64,000 bases of DNA from the NCBI RefSeq assembly GCF_900105005.1, contig NZ_LT629748.1, forward strand, positions 2,108,001 through 2,172,000, written 5' to 3'. This stretch comes from Halopseudomonas litoralis (GTDB lineage: Bacteria; Pseudomonadota; Gammaproteobacteria; Pseudomonadales; Pseudomonadaceae). Every line of letters begins with the position of its first letter. Position 1 is the stretch's first letter. The position numbers and the translations under genes were made by a program. Under the pieces are notes generated by a model, which saw only the letters and a program-made list of their open reading frames with translations, was not told the DNA's origin and did not search any database. Shown piece after piece: positions 15,712 through 26,072 of the stretch.

Positions 15712-17145
15712 TTAATCCGCCTCGACGATCTGCAAGCGCACGTTGCGCCGCTGGATCCATTGGCGGATGCGTTCCTGCCGGTCGGAAGTCAGAGGGTACT
15801 TGCGAGCCAGCATGAAGGCGGTCATGTACATGAGCACCGGGCCGACGATGTAGAGCACCCGCAGGGACATCAGCTGTTGCTCGGTATGCACCGTCTGGGT
15901 GGCATCGAACCCGACCAGCGACAGCATGCCCAACGACAGTCCGAGGCCGATAGCCATGGCCATCTTCTGCGCCATGCCGGACATGGCGAAGAACAGTCCG
16001 GTGCGGTGCTCCTTGCTGCGCGCCGTATCCAGGTCAACGATATCCGCCAGCATCGACAACGGCAGAAACTGGAACGCAGCGAAGCAGAACCCCTTGATTG
16101 CGAACATGATGGCAAACGGCAGCAGCTGACCGGCCTGCAGGAAAAACATGCCGAGAATACTCAGGCTGGACAGGCTGACCGCCACACAGAAAGCCCGATG
16201 CTTGCCGATCTTGCGACCCAGCGCCAACCAGAACGGAATACCGGCAATACCTATACCGAAATACAACAGGTACATCATGCCGATGTGCGCCTGAATCTGG
16301 ATGACATGCTGCATGAAGAACACTGACATGGCATTGCGAAACGACTCGCCGGTGATTACGATCAGCAGAATCAACATCAGCCGCTTGAACGGGCCGTTGT
16401 TCTTCATCACCCGCCATCCCTTCTTCCAATCGGTACGCTGTACCGATCGCGGCGGCGCCTCACGCACCCGTGTGACGACCAGCAGCACGGTAATCGGCAA
16501 TAGAATCAGCAACAGCCAACCCATGGAAGCCAGAATCGGGCCGTAACCGATACCCAACTCACCATCACGCCCCACCAGCCAAACAGCGACACGCATCAAC
16601 AGACTATCGGTGTCACCCGCGGCATAACGCGCGCCCAAGGCCTGGACGACCGCCGGTGCCAGCGCCGCAATGAACAGTCCCAGCAGAATGAAACCTTCGC
16701 GCGAGGCGGTCACCCGGCTGCGTTGATGATACTGCGTTGACAATTCAGCTCCCCAGGCGCCGTAGGGCAAGGTCACCATGGTCCAACCGAAGTACATCAA
16801 CACAGTCCAGATCAACAGATGCAGGATGCCGGCCCCGTCCGGCGGCATGAAAATCATCACCGTGCCCAATAACATCAACGGCGTGCCCATGACCAACCAG
16901 GGCTTGCGCCGGCCAAAGCGCGTCTGCCAACGATCACTGAGCATACCGATAAGGGGATCGGTAAACACATCGGAGAACCGTGCGAGCACCAGCACCAGCG
17001 CCATCAACGCCATGTTCAGGCCCATTTCCTGGGCATAGAACGGCGGAAGATAAACCGCCAGCGGGTACCCGATGATGGCCAGGGGTATGCCCACCGAGCC
17101 GTGGATCAGGATGGTAGAACGCTTCAAAACACCGGACTGACTCAT
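15712..17145 (-). CDS. MFS transporter, GPH (glycoside-cation symporter) family
   Basis: Encodes 477 residues with about twelve transmembrane segments. Features of the MelB-like family are IGYPLAVYLPPFYAQEMGL near the N-terminus, DVFTDPLIGMLSDRWQTRFGRRKPW (quoted in part) near residues 60-80, and a loop with KEHRTGLFFAMSGM. These carriers move sugars or related solutes with Na+ or H+. No sugar-metabolism gene lies nearby, so the substrate is open. It lies 56 bp upstream of the LplT-like gene. Confidence 0.85.
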   Translation of the reverse strand: MSQSGVLKRSTILIHGSVGIPLAIIGYPLAVYLPPFYAQEMGLNMALMALVLVLARFSDVFTDPLIGMLSDRWQTRFGRRKPWLVMGTPLMLLGTVMIFMPPDGAGILHLLIWTVLMYFGWTMVTLPYGAWGAELSTQYHQRSRVTASREGFILLGLFIAALAPAVVQALGARYAAGDTDSLLMRVAVWLVGRDGELGIGYGPILASMGWLLLILLPITVLLVVTRVREAPPRSVQRTDWKKGWRVMKNNGPFKRLMLILLIVITGESFRNAMSVFFMQHVIQIQAHIGMMYLLYFGIGIAGIPFWLALGRKIGKHRAFCVAVSLSSLSILGMFFLQAGQLLPFAIMFAIKGFCFAAFQFLPLSMLADIVDLDTARSKEHRTGLFFAMSGMAQKMAMAIGLGLSLGMLSLVGFDATQTVHTEQQLMSLRVLYIVGPVLMYMTAFMLARKYPLTSDRQERIRQWIQRRNVRLQIVEAD

Positions 17146-17501
17146 GGGGCGACTCCATTGGTCACGCAGGGACTCAGCCCCCGCCTCTGTTCTTGTAATT
17201 GTCGATTCGAGTCTATGCCAGTGGACTGCCGATATCCGAGCGCGATTTCATCCAGATGTAACCACAAATGACCAGCCCGCCGACCAGCACGCTTGCGCTT
17301 CAGGCACGGTGCGGCGTCCAGACATCATCAGGGTGGAAGATAGCGGATATTCAGCGCGCTGATGACCTTTTGATCAGCATCGCAGCCGGGAGCAAGCGGA
17401 CCATTCGTCCCCTTGATGCGAATAACATCGATAGTTGTTTGACAACTATTCTCGTTACGATTAGCGTATAGCCATTCCTGACCGATCTTGGAGTGGCGCC
17501 G
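17146..17501. other. Divergent intergenic region upstream of bfd
   Basis: A 356-bp gap between the leftward GPH transporter and rightward bfd. I see no coding potential or RNA gene. The right part is AT-richer and holds a possible Fur site; promoters for both flanking genes must lie here. Confidence 0.6.
17441..17463 (+). promoter_or_regulatory. Possible Fur box upstream of bfd
   Basis: The sequence GACAACTATTCTCGTTACGA lies about 40-60 bp before bfd. Its AACTATTCTCGTT core resembles the imperfect palindrome of Fur sites (AATGATTCTCATT pattern). Iron repression of bfd is known in P. aeruginosa. The match is partial. Confidence 0.4.
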
Positions 17502-17711
17502 ATGTATGTATGTCTTTGCAAGGGGATTACCGACACCCAGATTCGCGATGCGGTGACTGATGGCGCCTGCAGCATGCGTGATTTGCGCGAGCGCCTGGAC
17601 GTGGCCAATCAGTGTGGTAAATGTGGCCGAGACTGCAAATCCATCATCAGCGAATACCGCGTGGCCGCTTCTGCCAGTTTCATCAACGCCGGTCAGTTCG
17701 CAATGGCCTGA
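17502..17711 (+). CDS. bfd: Bacterioferritin-associated ferredoxin
   Basis: Encodes 69 residues. Cys4, Cys6, Cys38 and Cys41 match the [2Fe-2S] ligands of P. aeruginosa Bfd. In that system Bfd docks on bacterioferritin and passes electrons to its core so that stored iron is released. I use ATG 17502, nine bases after GGAG; an in-frame GTG at 17493 would sit on the ribosome-binding site. The bacterioferritin gene follows in the same direction. Confidence 0.95.
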   Translation: MYVCLCKGITDTQIRDAVTDGACSMRDLRERLDVANQCGKCGRDCKSIISEYRVAASASFINAGQFAMA

Positions 17712-17831
17712 ATGCGTCTTGTATTCTGCCGAGAAACGTTTCTATCTATTTGATTTTCAAGGGCTGTATTTGACAGTCCGCCTTTCAAATAGCAAACTCA
17801 GTGGATTGATCCCGCACTGAGGAATTCCGTC

Positions 17832-18299
17832 ATGAAAGGCGACGCACAGGCAATCCGCCATCTCAATATTCTGCTCGGTAACGAGCTGGTTGCCATTAAC
17901 CAGTACTTTCTGCATGCGCGTATGCTGCAGGATTGGGGTCTGGATAAGCTCGGCGACCACGAATACCATGAATCCATCGATGAAATGAAGCACGCCGATG
18001 CCTTGACCAAGCGCATCCTGTTTCTCGAAGGCCTACCCAACCTGCAGGACCTCGGCAAGCTGATGATCGGCGAGAACACCCGCGAGATCCTCGAATGCGA
18101 CCTGCGACTGGAAATGCAGGGCATCCCCGACCTCAAGGAGGCCATCGCCTACTTCGAGAGCATCGGCGATTACGGCAGCCGTGAGTTGGCAGAGGACATC
18201 CTGACGTCAGAAGAAGAGCACGTCGACTGGATCGAGACTCAGCTGGGCCTGATCGACAAGGTAGGTATCGAGAATTATCAGCAATCGCAGATCAGCTGA
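17832..18299 (+). CDS. bfr: Bacterioferritin
   Basis: Encodes 155 residues. Ferroxidase ligands Glu18, Glu51 and His54 are in place, and Met52 is the heme axial ligand ([10 protein letters not shown]). The protein forms a 24-subunit shell with heme between subunit pairs and stores iron as ferric mineral. The 120-bp gap after bfd contains AT-rich sequence that could hold its own promoter, as in P. aeruginosa, where the two genes respond oppositely to iron. Confidence 0.95.
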   Translation: MKGDAQAIRHLNILLGNELVAINQYFLHARMLQDWGLDKLGDHEYHESIDEMKHADALTKRILFLEGLPNLQDLGKLMIGENTREILECDLRLEMQGIPDLKEAIAYFESIGDYGSRELAEDILTSEEEHVDWIETQLGLIDKVGIENYQQSQIS

Positions 18300-18410
18300 T
18301 AGGTTTATGCTGGCACTGACTCAGGCCGCTTCACGTTTTGAGCTACCTTTGCAGCGGGAGCGGCCTGCGGGTTTAAATTCATCAGCCACACAGAGCATCG
18401 CAGAAGAGGT

Positions 18411-18511
18411 TGGCCGGCAGGGCCGTGCCGACCGTCGTGTCGCCATGGATGGCGACCGCGAGCTTACATGGATGTACTTGCAGCGTGTCGGCACGGACCT
18501 GCCGGCCAACC
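18411..18511. repeat. Intergenic repeat with nested palindromes
   Basis: Outer arms at 18411-18434 and 18488-18511 pair at 23 of 24 positions. Between them are two compact palindromes, GTCGCCATGGATGGCGAC (18439-18456) and TACATGGATGTA (18465-18476), each centred on a GG. Blocks of the CATGGATG type recur between genes in Pseudomonas genomes, so this is probably a dispersed repeat. Lies between convergent bfr and pyrF; it could serve as a transcription end. Confidence 0.8.
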
Positions 18512-18556
18512 TGTTCCCAGCAGGCACCAGCAGACCCCAACAATCTTCTATCGCTT

Positions 18557-19258
18557 TCAGCTATTCAAACTTTCCAAAATAGCGGATAACACCGCAGCCG
18601 GATCCTCAGCGCGAGTGATGGGCCGGCCGATCACCAGATAGCTGCTGCCATTGTCCATCGCCTGACGCGGCGTGACGATACGCTTCTGATCATCGGCACT
18701 GGCATCATCCGGGCGGATACCCGGCGTCACCAGTTTGAAATCCTCATTCAGTGCGCTTCTGAGCGCCTTGGCTTCACGGGCCGAACAGACCACACCATCC
18801 AGTCCACAGTCCTGCGTAAGGCGTGCCAGGCGCTGTACCTGCACCATGGGTTCGATATCAATACCTACCTCCTGCAGATCCTCCTGCTCCAGGCTGGTCA
18901 GCACCGTGACCGCCGTCAGCAAGGGGCGCGGGCCCGAGCGGCGCTCGAGGATCTCGCGGCAAGCCTCCATCATGCGCCGGCCACCACCGGCATGCACGTT
19001 CACCATCCACACACCCAGCTCCGCAGCTGACCGCACCGCATTGGCCGTGGTATTGGGAATATCATGGAATTTGAGATCCAGGAAAACCTCGAACCCTTTG
19101 TCCTGAAGCGCCTCCACAACAGCCGGACCCGTTGCGGTGAACAACTCTTTGCCCACCTTGAGGCGGCACTGTGCCGGATCGAGACGGTCGGCCATCGCGA
19201 CTGCTGATGCTGCGTCGGGGAAATCCAGAGCAACGATTATCGGGGTATTGCAGGGCAT
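18557..19258 (-). CDS. pyrF: Orotidine 5'-phosphate decarboxylase
   Basis: Encodes 233 residues. The catalytic Lys/Asp array is in [12 protein letters not shown] near residue 60, and the phosphate-binding part is in VTPGIRPDD and [14 protein letters not shown] at the C-terminal end. It makes UMP in pyrimidine synthesis. It follows lapB by 14 bp on the same strand, as in many gammaproteobacteria. Confidence 0.97.
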   Translation of the reverse strand: MPCNTPIIVALDFPDAASAVAMADRLDPAQCRLKVGKELFTATGPAVVEALQDKGFEVFLDLKFHDIPNTTANAVRSAAELGVWMVNVHAGGGRRMMEACREILERRSGPRPLLTAVTVLTSLEQEDLQEVGIDIEPMVQVQRLARLTQDCGLDGVVCSAREAKALRSALNEDFKLVTPGIRPDDASADDQKRIVTPRQAMDNGSSYLVIGRPITRAEDPAAVLSAILESLNS

Positions 19259-19272
19259 TTATCTTTCCTGTA

Positions 19273-20478
19273 TCAAATGGGTCGCAGCGACGGATTGGCC
19301 ACAGCCAAATCCCGCCCCTTTAAAGGTCGTATCGTCGACCATCCATGGCAAGTCGGGCATTGCCAGTGCAACTGCTTGCCGGAAAAGCCACAGGCCTGAC
19401 AACAGAACCTGGGTTTATCGATCAACAGCGCTTCAACAATCCCGCGCAGAATCATGAGATTGGCATGACCTCGCGGCTCGACATTATCCTTGTGCAGATC
19501 GATCAGGTACAGCAATCCGCTCAATGATGGTTGCTGCTGCAGATGGGCAAGCACATATTCGCTGGTCGCAGCGAGCCCGGCACGCTTGTACAACTCATCG
19601 GCGCGCGCCAGCACCGTCGCCACTACCGGCGGATGTTTATTTGCCAGCACATCGTCAAGATAGGCCAATAGATCCAAGGCTCCGCTCTTGGCCAGCTGCC
19701 GGAGCAACGGCAGCGCCTGTGAAACGAAATCCGCATCGTGCGTTGCCAGCCGGCGCAACCACTTGAGTTCTTCCCGCTCACGCCCCTGCCCCGCCTCCAG
19801 CTCTGCCAACATCAACATGGCGCGGACACTGTCACGTTGAATGGCCAGGGCGTCCAGCAAATGGCGGCGCGCCTGCGGCCACTCCTTGCGTGCCTGCGCC
19901 TCGCGAGCCAGCTCGCAGTGATAATGCGCCAAGGTGACGGCGAAGGCCCCCCGCTGCTTGACCAGGCGCTGCCCGACGGCCACAGCACGCTGCCAGTCGC
20001 GCTCACGCTCATGGATGCGGACCAGGTCGGCCAGCGCGTCGGCGCCCAGACTTGACCCTGAATCTACCAGCTCATCCAGCAGGCGCTCGGCGCGGTGATG
20101 CAGACCCACTGCAAGATAATCGCGGGCCAGCTCGAACTGTACCCGGTCCGCCTGCAGGGAGGTGAGATTAGGCCGCGCCAACAGGTTCTGATGAACCTTG
20201 ATGGCACGCTCCACATCACCGCGCTGACAGAACAGCTTGCCGATGGCTATGTGCGTTTCGACCGTTTCAGGGTTGACCTCAAGGGCCCGGATAAAGGTTT
20301 CGATCGCCTCGTCCGGCTGCTCGTTGAGCAGGTAGTTGAGACCGATGAAGTACTGCTTGTCGAGGGCACTGCCATGGGGAGCCAGCATGAAACCGACCTT
20401 GATGGCTTCCCGTCGCCCGAGGAACCAACCAATACCCAGCGCCCCCATGAATAGCCCGAGGAACAACAGCTCCTGCAT
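19273..20478 (-). CDS. lapB: Lipopolysaccharide assembly protein B
   Basis: Encodes 401 residues. An N-terminal transmembrane segment (LFLGLFMGALGIGWFLG) is followed by a run of TPR repeats (about 40-340) and a C-terminal rubredoxin-like metal site with two CxxC pairs (CCQACGFSG and CPTCHGW). In E. coli, LapB binds FtsH and promotes LpxC breakdown, setting LPS output. LapA lies just upstream with a 5-bp gap. Confidence 0.95.
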   Translation of the reverse strand: MQELLFLGLFMGALGIGWFLGRREAIKVGFMLAPHGSALDKQYFIGLNYLLNEQPDEAIETFIRALEVNPETVETHIAIGKLFCQRGDVERAIKVHQNLLARPNLTSLQADRVQFELARDYLAVGLHHRAERLLDELVDSGSSLGADALADLVRIHERERDWQRAVAVGQRLVKQRGAFAVTLAHYHCELAREAQARKEWPQARRHLLDALAIQRDSVRAMLMLAELEAGQGREREELKWLRRLATHDADFVSQALPLLRQLAKSGALDLLAYLDDVLANKHPPVVATVLARADELYKRAGLAATSEYVLAHLQQQPSLSGLLYLIDLHKDNVEPRGHANLMILRGIVEALLIDKPRFCCQACGFSGKQLHWQCPTCHGWSTIRPLKGRDLAVANPSLRPI

Positions 20479-20483
20479 AGTAA

Positions 20484-20783
20484 TCAGCCTTTTACAGCCT
20501 GGGTACGCAGCTTGTCGACTTCCTTGCGATAGCGATTGAGCTCATTGCTCTGAACCATCATGCGCAGTCGCAGACGGGCCGTCAGCAGCCAGCCTATGAA
20601 GATCCCCAGCAGACTGCCGAGAATGAAGGCAATGACGATGAAAAGAGACACAGGCAATTCGGGGGAGGATATTTCGAGAAACTGCAACGCGATGTTCTGC
20701 TGATTCTCCAGCATGAAATCAATGGTTGCCAGTGCCACCAGTAATAGAACGATGATCAGCACCGCGCGTTTCAGCCATTGCAT
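20484..20783 (-). CDS. lapA: Lipopolysaccharide assembly protein A
   Basis: Encodes 99 residues with two transmembrane helices (about 7-25 and 45-67) and a basic, coiled C-terminus (LRLRMMVQSNELNRYRKEVD). Size and topology fit LapA/YciS. It is co-encoded with lapB and is thought to help it at the inner membrane. Confidence 0.93.
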   Translation of the reverse strand: MQWLKRAVLIIVLLLVALATIDFMLENQQNIALQFLEISSPELPVSLFIVIAFILGSLLGIFIGWLLTARLRLRMMVQSNELNRYRKEVDKLRTQAVKG

Positions 20784-20851
20784 GCCACCACTCCCATCAT
20801 TAAGCAGAGGGGCAGTATAGCGCAGCCTGACGATCAGTCATACCGCTTGAG

Positions 20852-21145
20852 TCAGGCGGTTTCCAGCGAGTCGTTGACCCGGTCGCGCAATTCCTTGCCT
20901 GGCTTGAAATGCGGAACGTATTTACCTTCCAGCTGTACCGAATCACCGGTCTTGGGATTACGGCCGATACGCGGCGCACGGTAATGCAGTGAAAAACTGC
21001 CAAAACCCCGTATTTCGATACGCTCGCCCGTCGCCAGCGCAGTAGACATGTGCTCCAGCATGGTCTTGATGGCCAACTCCACGTCCTTGGCTGATAACTG
21101 GCCCTGTTGCTCGACGATGCGTTCGATCAACTCCGACTTGGTCAT
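20852..21145 (-). CDS. ihfB: Integration host factor subunit beta
   Basis: Encodes 97 residues from the ATG at 21145; a longer frame upstream has no family match. The DNA-binding arm region reads [20 protein letters not shown], and [14 protein letters not shown] precedes it. It pairs with IhfA to bend DNA sharply in recombination, replication and transcription. Located downstream of rpsA, the standard order. Confidence 0.97.
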   Translation of the reverse strand: MTKSELIERIVEQQGQLSAKDVELAIKTMLEHMSTALATGERIEIRGFGSFSLHYRAPRIGRNPKTGDSVQLEGKYVPHFKPGKELRDRVNDSLETA

Positions 21146-21248
21146 GATTTTTCCCTTTTTATTCAATCGGCTAGGATCCGTTTTTATTGTTTGTACCATG
21201 CAGTCGCAGGGCGGGGCAAGCGGCACGCTCAAGCGGTTTTTACCAGGC

Positions 21249-21281
21249 AAAAAAAAGGAGCGACCGAAGTCGCTCCTTTTT
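21249..21281 (-). terminator. Intrinsic terminator of rpsA
   Basis: GGAGCGAC pairs with GTCGCTCC around a short loop, with T runs on both strands' 3' sides. It lies between rpsA and ihfB, so ihfB must also have its own promoter. Confidence 0.93.
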
Positions 21282-21296
21282 CACTGCAAGGGCTGC

Positions 21297-22979
21297 TTAG
21301 TTGCCCTTGTTTTCCATCTGCTGCTTGATCAGATCACCAATGGTGGTCGGACCAGCGGCCAGCATTTCCTGCTTGCGCAGGTCCTGGATGGCTTCTTTCT
21401 CGTCTTCAACATCTTTCGCCTTGATCGACAGGCTGATGACGCGGCTCTTGCGGTCAACGCTGATGATCTTGGCTTCGACTTCGTCACCGACGTTCAGCAC
21501 GTTACGCGCATCTTCAACGCGGTCACGGCTGATTTCGGAAGCTTTCAGAGTACCTTCGATCTCTTCAGCCAGGGTGATTACCGCGCCCTTAGCGTCAACT
21601 TCCTTGACGGTACCAGTGATGATGGTGCCTTTCTCGTTCAGAGAAACGAAGTTGGAGAACGGATCGTCTTCCAGCTGCTTGACGCCCAGGGAGATGCGCT
21701 CACGCTCTGGATCAACAGACAGGATGACGGTTTCGATCTCGTCGCCCTTCTTGAAACGACGTACGGCTTCTTCGCCAACTTCGTTCCAGGAGATGTCGGA
21801 CAGGTGAACCAGACCGTCGATGCCGCCGTCCAGACCAATGAAGATACCGAAATCGGTGATCGACTTGATGGAGCCGGAGATCTTGTCACCCTTGTTGAAC
21901 TTGCTGGAGAACTCTTCCCATGGGTTCATCTTGCACTGCTTGATGCCCAGGGAGATACGACGACGATCTTCGTCGATGTCCAGAACCATGACTTCCACTT
22001 CGTCGCCAACCTGAACGACTTTGGAAGGATGGATGTTCTTGTTGGTCCAATCCATTTCGGACACGTGAACCAGGCCTTCAACACCCTCTTCCAGCTCGGC
22101 GAAGCAGCCGTAGTCGGTGAGATTGGTGACCTTGGCGTTGACACGAGTGCCTTCTGGGTAGCGACCAGTGATGGCGACCCATGGATCTTCGCCCAGCTGC
22201 TTCAGACCCAGGGAAACGCGGTTGCGCTCGCGGTCGAATTTCAGCACCTTGACGTCGATTTCGTCGCCAACGTTGACGATCTCGGAAGGATGCTTGATGC
22301 GCTTCCAGGCCATGTCGGTGATGTGCAGCAGACCATCTACGCCGCCCAGGTCAACGAACGCACCGTAGTCGGTGAGGTTCTTGACGATACCTTTGACAAC
22401 CTGGCCTTCCTGCAGGGTTTCCAGCAGGGCTTCGCGCTCGGCGCTGTTCTCGGCTTCGAGGACGGCACGACGGGAAACGACAACGTTGTTGCGCTTCTGG
22501 TCGAGCTTGATGACCTTGAATTCCAGTTCCTTGCCTTCCAGGTGCGCGGTGTCGCGAACCGGACGAACATCGACCAGAGAACCCGGCAGGAACGCACGGA
22601 TGGTGTTGACGTCGACGGTAAAGCCACCTTTGACCTTGCCGTTGATGACACCCTTGACGATTTCTTCTGCGGCGAAAGCTGCTTCGAGGACTTTCCAGGA
22701 TTCGGCGCGCTTGGCCTTCTCACGGGACAGTTTGGTTTCACCGAAACCGTCTTCAACGGCTTCCAGTGCAACGTGTACCTCATCACCCACGCTGATGGTC
22801 AGCTCGCCCTGATCGTTCAGGAACTGCTCGCGCGGAATGACACCCTCGGATTTCAGGCCGGCGTGAACGGTGACCCAGTCGGAGTCGATGTCCACAACAA
22901 TACCGGTGATGATGGAGCCTGGCTCCATATCAAGGGTTACTAGGCTTTCTTCAAAAAGTTCGGCAAAGCTTTCGCTCAT
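21297..22979 (-). CDS. rpsA: 30S ribosomal protein S1
   Basis: Encodes 560 residues with six S1 (OB-fold) repeats. The first two bind the ribosome, and the repeated [15 protein letters not shown] / [16 protein letters not shown] type segments mark the RNA-binding ones. I use ATG 22979 ([11 protein letters not shown]), the family start, not the upstream in-frame Met at 22994. S1 recruits mRNA to the small subunit. It lies downstream of cmk. Confidence 0.98.
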   Translation of the reverse strand: MSESFAELFEESLVTLDMEPGSIITGIVVDIDSDWVTVHAGLKSEGVIPREQFLNDQGELTISVGDEVHVALEAVEDGFGETKLSREKAKRAESWKVLEAAFAAEEIVKGVINGKVKGGFTVDVNTIRAFLPGSLVDVRPVRDTAHLEGKELEFKVIKLDQKRNNVVVSRRAVLEAENSAEREALLETLQEGQVVKGIVKNLTDYGAFVDLGGVDGLLHITDMAWKRIKHPSEIVNVGDEIDVKVLKFDRERNRVSLGLKQLGEDPWVAITGRYPEGTRVNAKVTNLTDYGCFAELEEGVEGLVHVSEMDWTNKNIHPSKVVQVGDEVEVMVLDIDEDRRRISLGIKQCKMNPWEEFSSKFNKGDKISGSIKSITDFGIFIGLDGGIDGLVHLSDISWNEVGEEAVRRFKKGDEIETVILSVDPERERISLGVKQLEDDPFSNFVSLNEKGTIITGTVKEVDAKGAVITLAEEIEGTLKASEISRDRVEDARNVLNVGDEVEAKIISVDRKSRVISLSIKAKDVEDEKEAIQDLRKQEMLAAGPTTIGDLIKQQMENKGN

Positions 22980-23135
22980 TTGGATTCCTGTCAATGTTTA
23001 ATAAGGCAGTAACCGCCTGGCCGCTCTACTGCGCGCCCTGCAGCCAACTTGCCCGCCACGCCACCAGCTTGCGTGGGTTGATTATAAATACACCTTTGCC
23101 GGTGGTGCTGGTTACCCGGCAAAAGACTCGCCTGA

Positions 23136-23834
23136 TCAGCCCAGCAGGTTGCGTTTGCGCGCTTCCAGCTGAACTGTTTCAAGTACATTTTCGATGCTCA
23201 TATGCGAAGAATCGATCAGGATGGCGTCCTCAGCCGGCCGCAATGGCGCGATGCTGCGATTCATATCCCTTTCGTCCCTGGCGGTAATCTCATCGAGAAG
23301 ACCCGCAAGATTAGCAGTTTCGTCCTTTTCGAGCAACTGCCGGTAGCGGCGCTCAGCACGGATTTCCGGGCTGGCGGTCAGAAAAATCTTCAGCTGGGCA
23401 TCCGGAAACACCACGGTACCCATGTCACGCCCATCCGCCACCAGCCCGGGCGCCTCGCGAAACGCCTGCTGGCGTGCCAGCAACGCCTGACGAACGGCAG
23501 GCAGCGCAGCGATCTGGGAGGCGCCGGCACCGGTGGCTTCGGTACGGATTCCCCGCGTCACATCCTCACCTTCGAGAATGATGCACTGCTCCCTGTCACT
23601 GTCCCCGGCAATAAAACGCACATCCAGATGCGCCGCCAGGTTGGTGAGGATTTCCTCGTTGGTCAGGTCCGCTCCGTGGTTGCGGGCGGCGAAGGCCAGC
23701 ACCCGGTACAGCGCGCCGGAATCCAGCAGATGCCATCCCAGGCTGGCAGCCAGCATACCGGTCAGTGTGCCCTTGCCGGAGCCACCGGGGCCATCGATGG
23801 TAATGACCGGGGCTATCTCTATATCAGCACTCAC
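23136..23834 (-). CDS. cmk: Cytidylate kinase
   Basis: Encodes 232 residues. The P-loop [10 protein letters not shown] is near residue 14, and the CMP-binding region includes LLDSGALYR and [15 protein letters not shown]. It phosphorylates CMP and dCMP. Its start overlaps the end of the tyrA-aroA fusion by four bases, so expression is coupled to that gene. Confidence 0.96.
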   Translation of the reverse strand: MSADIEIAPVITIDGPGGSGKGTLTGMLAASLGWHLLDSGALYRVLAFAARNHGADLTNEEILTNLAAHLDVRFIAGDSDREQCIILEGEDVTRGIRTEATGAGASQIAALPAVRQALLARQQAFREAPGLVADGRDMGTVVFPDAQLKIFLTASPEIRAERRYRQLLEKDETANLAGLLDEITARDERDMNRSIAPLRPAEDAILIDSSHMSIENVLETVQLEARKRNLLG

Positions 23835-26059
23835 GCGTTATCCTCCTGACGGATATTGATGCCCACCGAACGCGCCAGGTCGATAAATCCGGGGAACGAG
23901 GTGGCCACATGGATGCAGTCGGTGATGCAGATGTCGGCGGTGGCGCGCAACGAGGCGATGGCAAAAGACATGGCGATGCGGTGATCCATATGGCTGTCGA
24001 CGGTAGCGCCGCCCATGACGCCACCCTCGATGATGATGCCATCGGAAGTCGGCTCGGCCTTGATGCCCAGCAGCTGCAGACCATCGGCCATGACCTGGAT
24101 ACGGTCGGATTCCTTGACCCGCAATTCTTCAGCGCCGCGCAGAATGGTGCGCCCTTCGGCGCAGGCAGCAGCAATAAACAGGACCGGGAATTCGTCGATC
24201 GCCAGCGGCACCTGATCTTCTGGAATCTCGATCCCCTTCAGCGGCGCATAGCGCACTCGCACATCCGCGACCGGCTCACCGCCCACTTCGCGTTCGTTGC
24301 TCAGGGTGATGTCACCACCCATGGCCCGCAGGATGTTGATCACGCCGATACGGGTGGGGTTGATGCCTACGTGTTCCAGGGTCAGATCCGAGCCTTCGGC
24401 GATGCTGGCGGCGACCATGAAGAATGCCGCTGAGGAGATATCTGCCGGCACGTCGATCTTGCAACCGGTCAGCTTGTGGCCGGAGTCAACGGTGGCCGTG
24501 GCCCCCTCGACCTGTACCGGGTAACCAAAACCCTTGAGCATGCGCTCGGTGTGATCGCGCGTCGGCGCCGGCTCGGTCACCGAGGTGCTGCCTTCGGCAT
24601 ACAGGCCAGCCAGCAGCAGACAGGATTTGACCTGGGCACTGGCCATGGGCATGACATAGTCCATACCCTTCAAATGGCTCTCGGCACCCTTGATATGCAA
24701 CGGCGGACGACCCTCCTCGCCGGTATCGATATTGGCGCCCATCTCGCGCAACGGATTGGCGACACGACCCATGGGCCGCTTGGTCAGGGACGCATCACCG
24801 GTCAATTCGGTGGTGAACGTCTGCCCCGCCAGCAAACCGGCCAGCAGACGCATCGAGGTGCCCGAGTTACCGACGTAGATGGGTCCCGGAGGAGCCTGCA
24901 GACCATGCAGGCCGACACCGTTGATGGTGACGCGCCCATGGTCCGGCCCCTCGATAACCACGCCCATGTCGCGAAATGCCTGCAAGGTGGCCAGGCTGTC
25001 CTCGCCTTCCAGGAAACCCTCCACTTCAGTCACGCCTTCGGCCAACGAGCCGAGCATGATCGAACGATGGGAAATAGACTTGTCGCCAGGTACACGAATA
25101 CGGCCTTGTACGCTGGCACCGGGATTGGCAATGAAGTTGATCGATTGAGTCTGCATGGGTTCCATATAAGCCCTGCGGGCCAAAATCTTGCTGAAATGCT
25201 CGCGTGCGGATCGGGCTCGGGTGAAGACGCCCAGCAGAGCGTTGGCATCACCTTCCTCAACCGCCGCACGCAAGCGGCTTAAATCATGGGTGAAATCATC
25301 CAGGCTGCGCAGTACCGCATCACGGTTGGCCAGGAATACATCCCGCCACATGACGGGGTCGCTGGCAGCGATCCGGGTGAAATCTCGAAAACCACCGGCA
25401 GCATAGCGGAATATCTCCAGATTTTCGCTGCGCGAGGCCAGCGTATCCACCAGCGAAAAGGCCAGTAGATGCGGCAGATGGCTGGTAGCAGCCAGGACCT
25501 CATCGTGATCAGCCAGTCGCATATCCTCGACATCCGCGCCCACCGCCTGCCAGGCACGACGCACAAGCGCCAGCGACGTTTCAGCGGTTTCTTCCAGCGG
25601 TGTCAGGATTACCTTGTGATTGCGAAACAACCCGGCGTCCGCCGCTTCAACACCACTGCGTTCAGAGCCGGCAATCGGATGCCCGGGCACGAAGTGTGGC
25701 GGAATCCGGCCGAAGGCGTTGCGCACCGCATCCACTACTGCACTCTTGGTACTGCCGGCGTCGGTGATCACCGCCTGCCCGATATCCAGTGTCGCGAGCT
25801 GACCCAGCACCCGTTCCATGGCCAGCACCGGAACCGCCAGCATGATCAGATCTGCGCCCTGCACTGCCTCGGCCAGGTCATCGGTCATGATATCGACGAT
25901 ACCCAGCGACACAGCCACTCGGCAAGTCGCCGGGTCGGGATCGCAACCCACCACCTCATGACACAATCCCGACTGGCGCAGCCCCTTGGCAAAGGAGCCG
26001 CCAATCAGGCCAAGACCGATTACCGCCAGGCGACCAATTATCGGCGCCTTGGATGACAT
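23831..26059 (-). CDS. aroA: Fused prephenate dehydrogenase / EPSP synthase
   Basis: Encodes 742 residues. The N-terminal third is a TyrA-type dehydrogenase with nucleotide motif [13 protein letters not shown] and [12 protein letters not shown] near residue 135. From about residue 305 it is EPSP synthase: [17 protein letters not shown], the RPMGR segment, and the active-site RVKESDR. One protein thus supplies the shikimate step before chorismate and the tyrosine branch after it. This fusion is usual in Pseudomonas. An in-frame GTG at 26080 overlaps hisC; I prefer ATG 26059, preceded by AGGGA. Confidence 0.93.
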   Translation of the reverse strand: MSSKAPIIGRLAVIGLGLIGGSFAKGLRQSGLCHEVVGCDPDPATCRVAVSLGIVDIMTDDLAEAVQGADLIMLAVPVLAMERVLGQLATLDIGQAVITDAGSTKSAVVDAVRNAFGRIPPHFVPGHPIAGSERSGVEAADAGLFRNHKVILTPLEETAETSLALVRRAWQAVGADVEDMRLADHDEVLAATSHLPHLLAFSLVDTLASRSENLEIFRYAAGGFRDFTRIAASDPVMWRDVFLANRDAVLRSLDDFTHDLSRLRAAVEEGDANALLGVFTRARSAREHFSKILARRAYMEPMQTQSINFIANPGASVQGRIRVPGDKSISHRSIMLGSLAEGVTEVEGFLEGEDSLATLQAFRDMGVVIEGPDHGRVTINGVGLHGLQAPPGPIYVGNSGTSMRLLAGLLAGQTFTTELTGDASLTKRPMGRVANPLREMGANIDTGEEGRPPLHIKGAESHLKGMDYVMPMASAQVKSCLLLAGLYAEGSTSVTEPAPTRDHTERMLKGFGYPVQVEGATATVDSGHKLTGCKIDVPADISSAAFFMVAASIAEGSDLTLEHVGINPTRIGVINILRAMGGDITLSNEREVGGEPVADVRVRYAPLKGIEIPEDQVPLAIDEFPVLFIAAACAEGRTILRGAEELRVKESDRIQVMADGLQLLGIKAEPTSDGIIIEGGVMGGATVDSHMDHRIAMSFAIASLRATADICITDCIHVATSFPGFIDLARSVGINIRQEDNA

Positions 26060-26072
26060 CGTGGTTACATCC

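Noticed and set aside
18307..18582. A 91-codon frame after bfr
   Set aside because: Crosses the nested-palindrome repeat and overlaps the end of pyrF; no coding features.
21048..22943. A 631-codon open frame opposite rpsA
   Set aside because: Shadow of the S1 repeats; rpsA on the other strand is certain. The same applies to long frames opposite gyrA (30962-32131, 29480-30526) and gpP (3723-4718).
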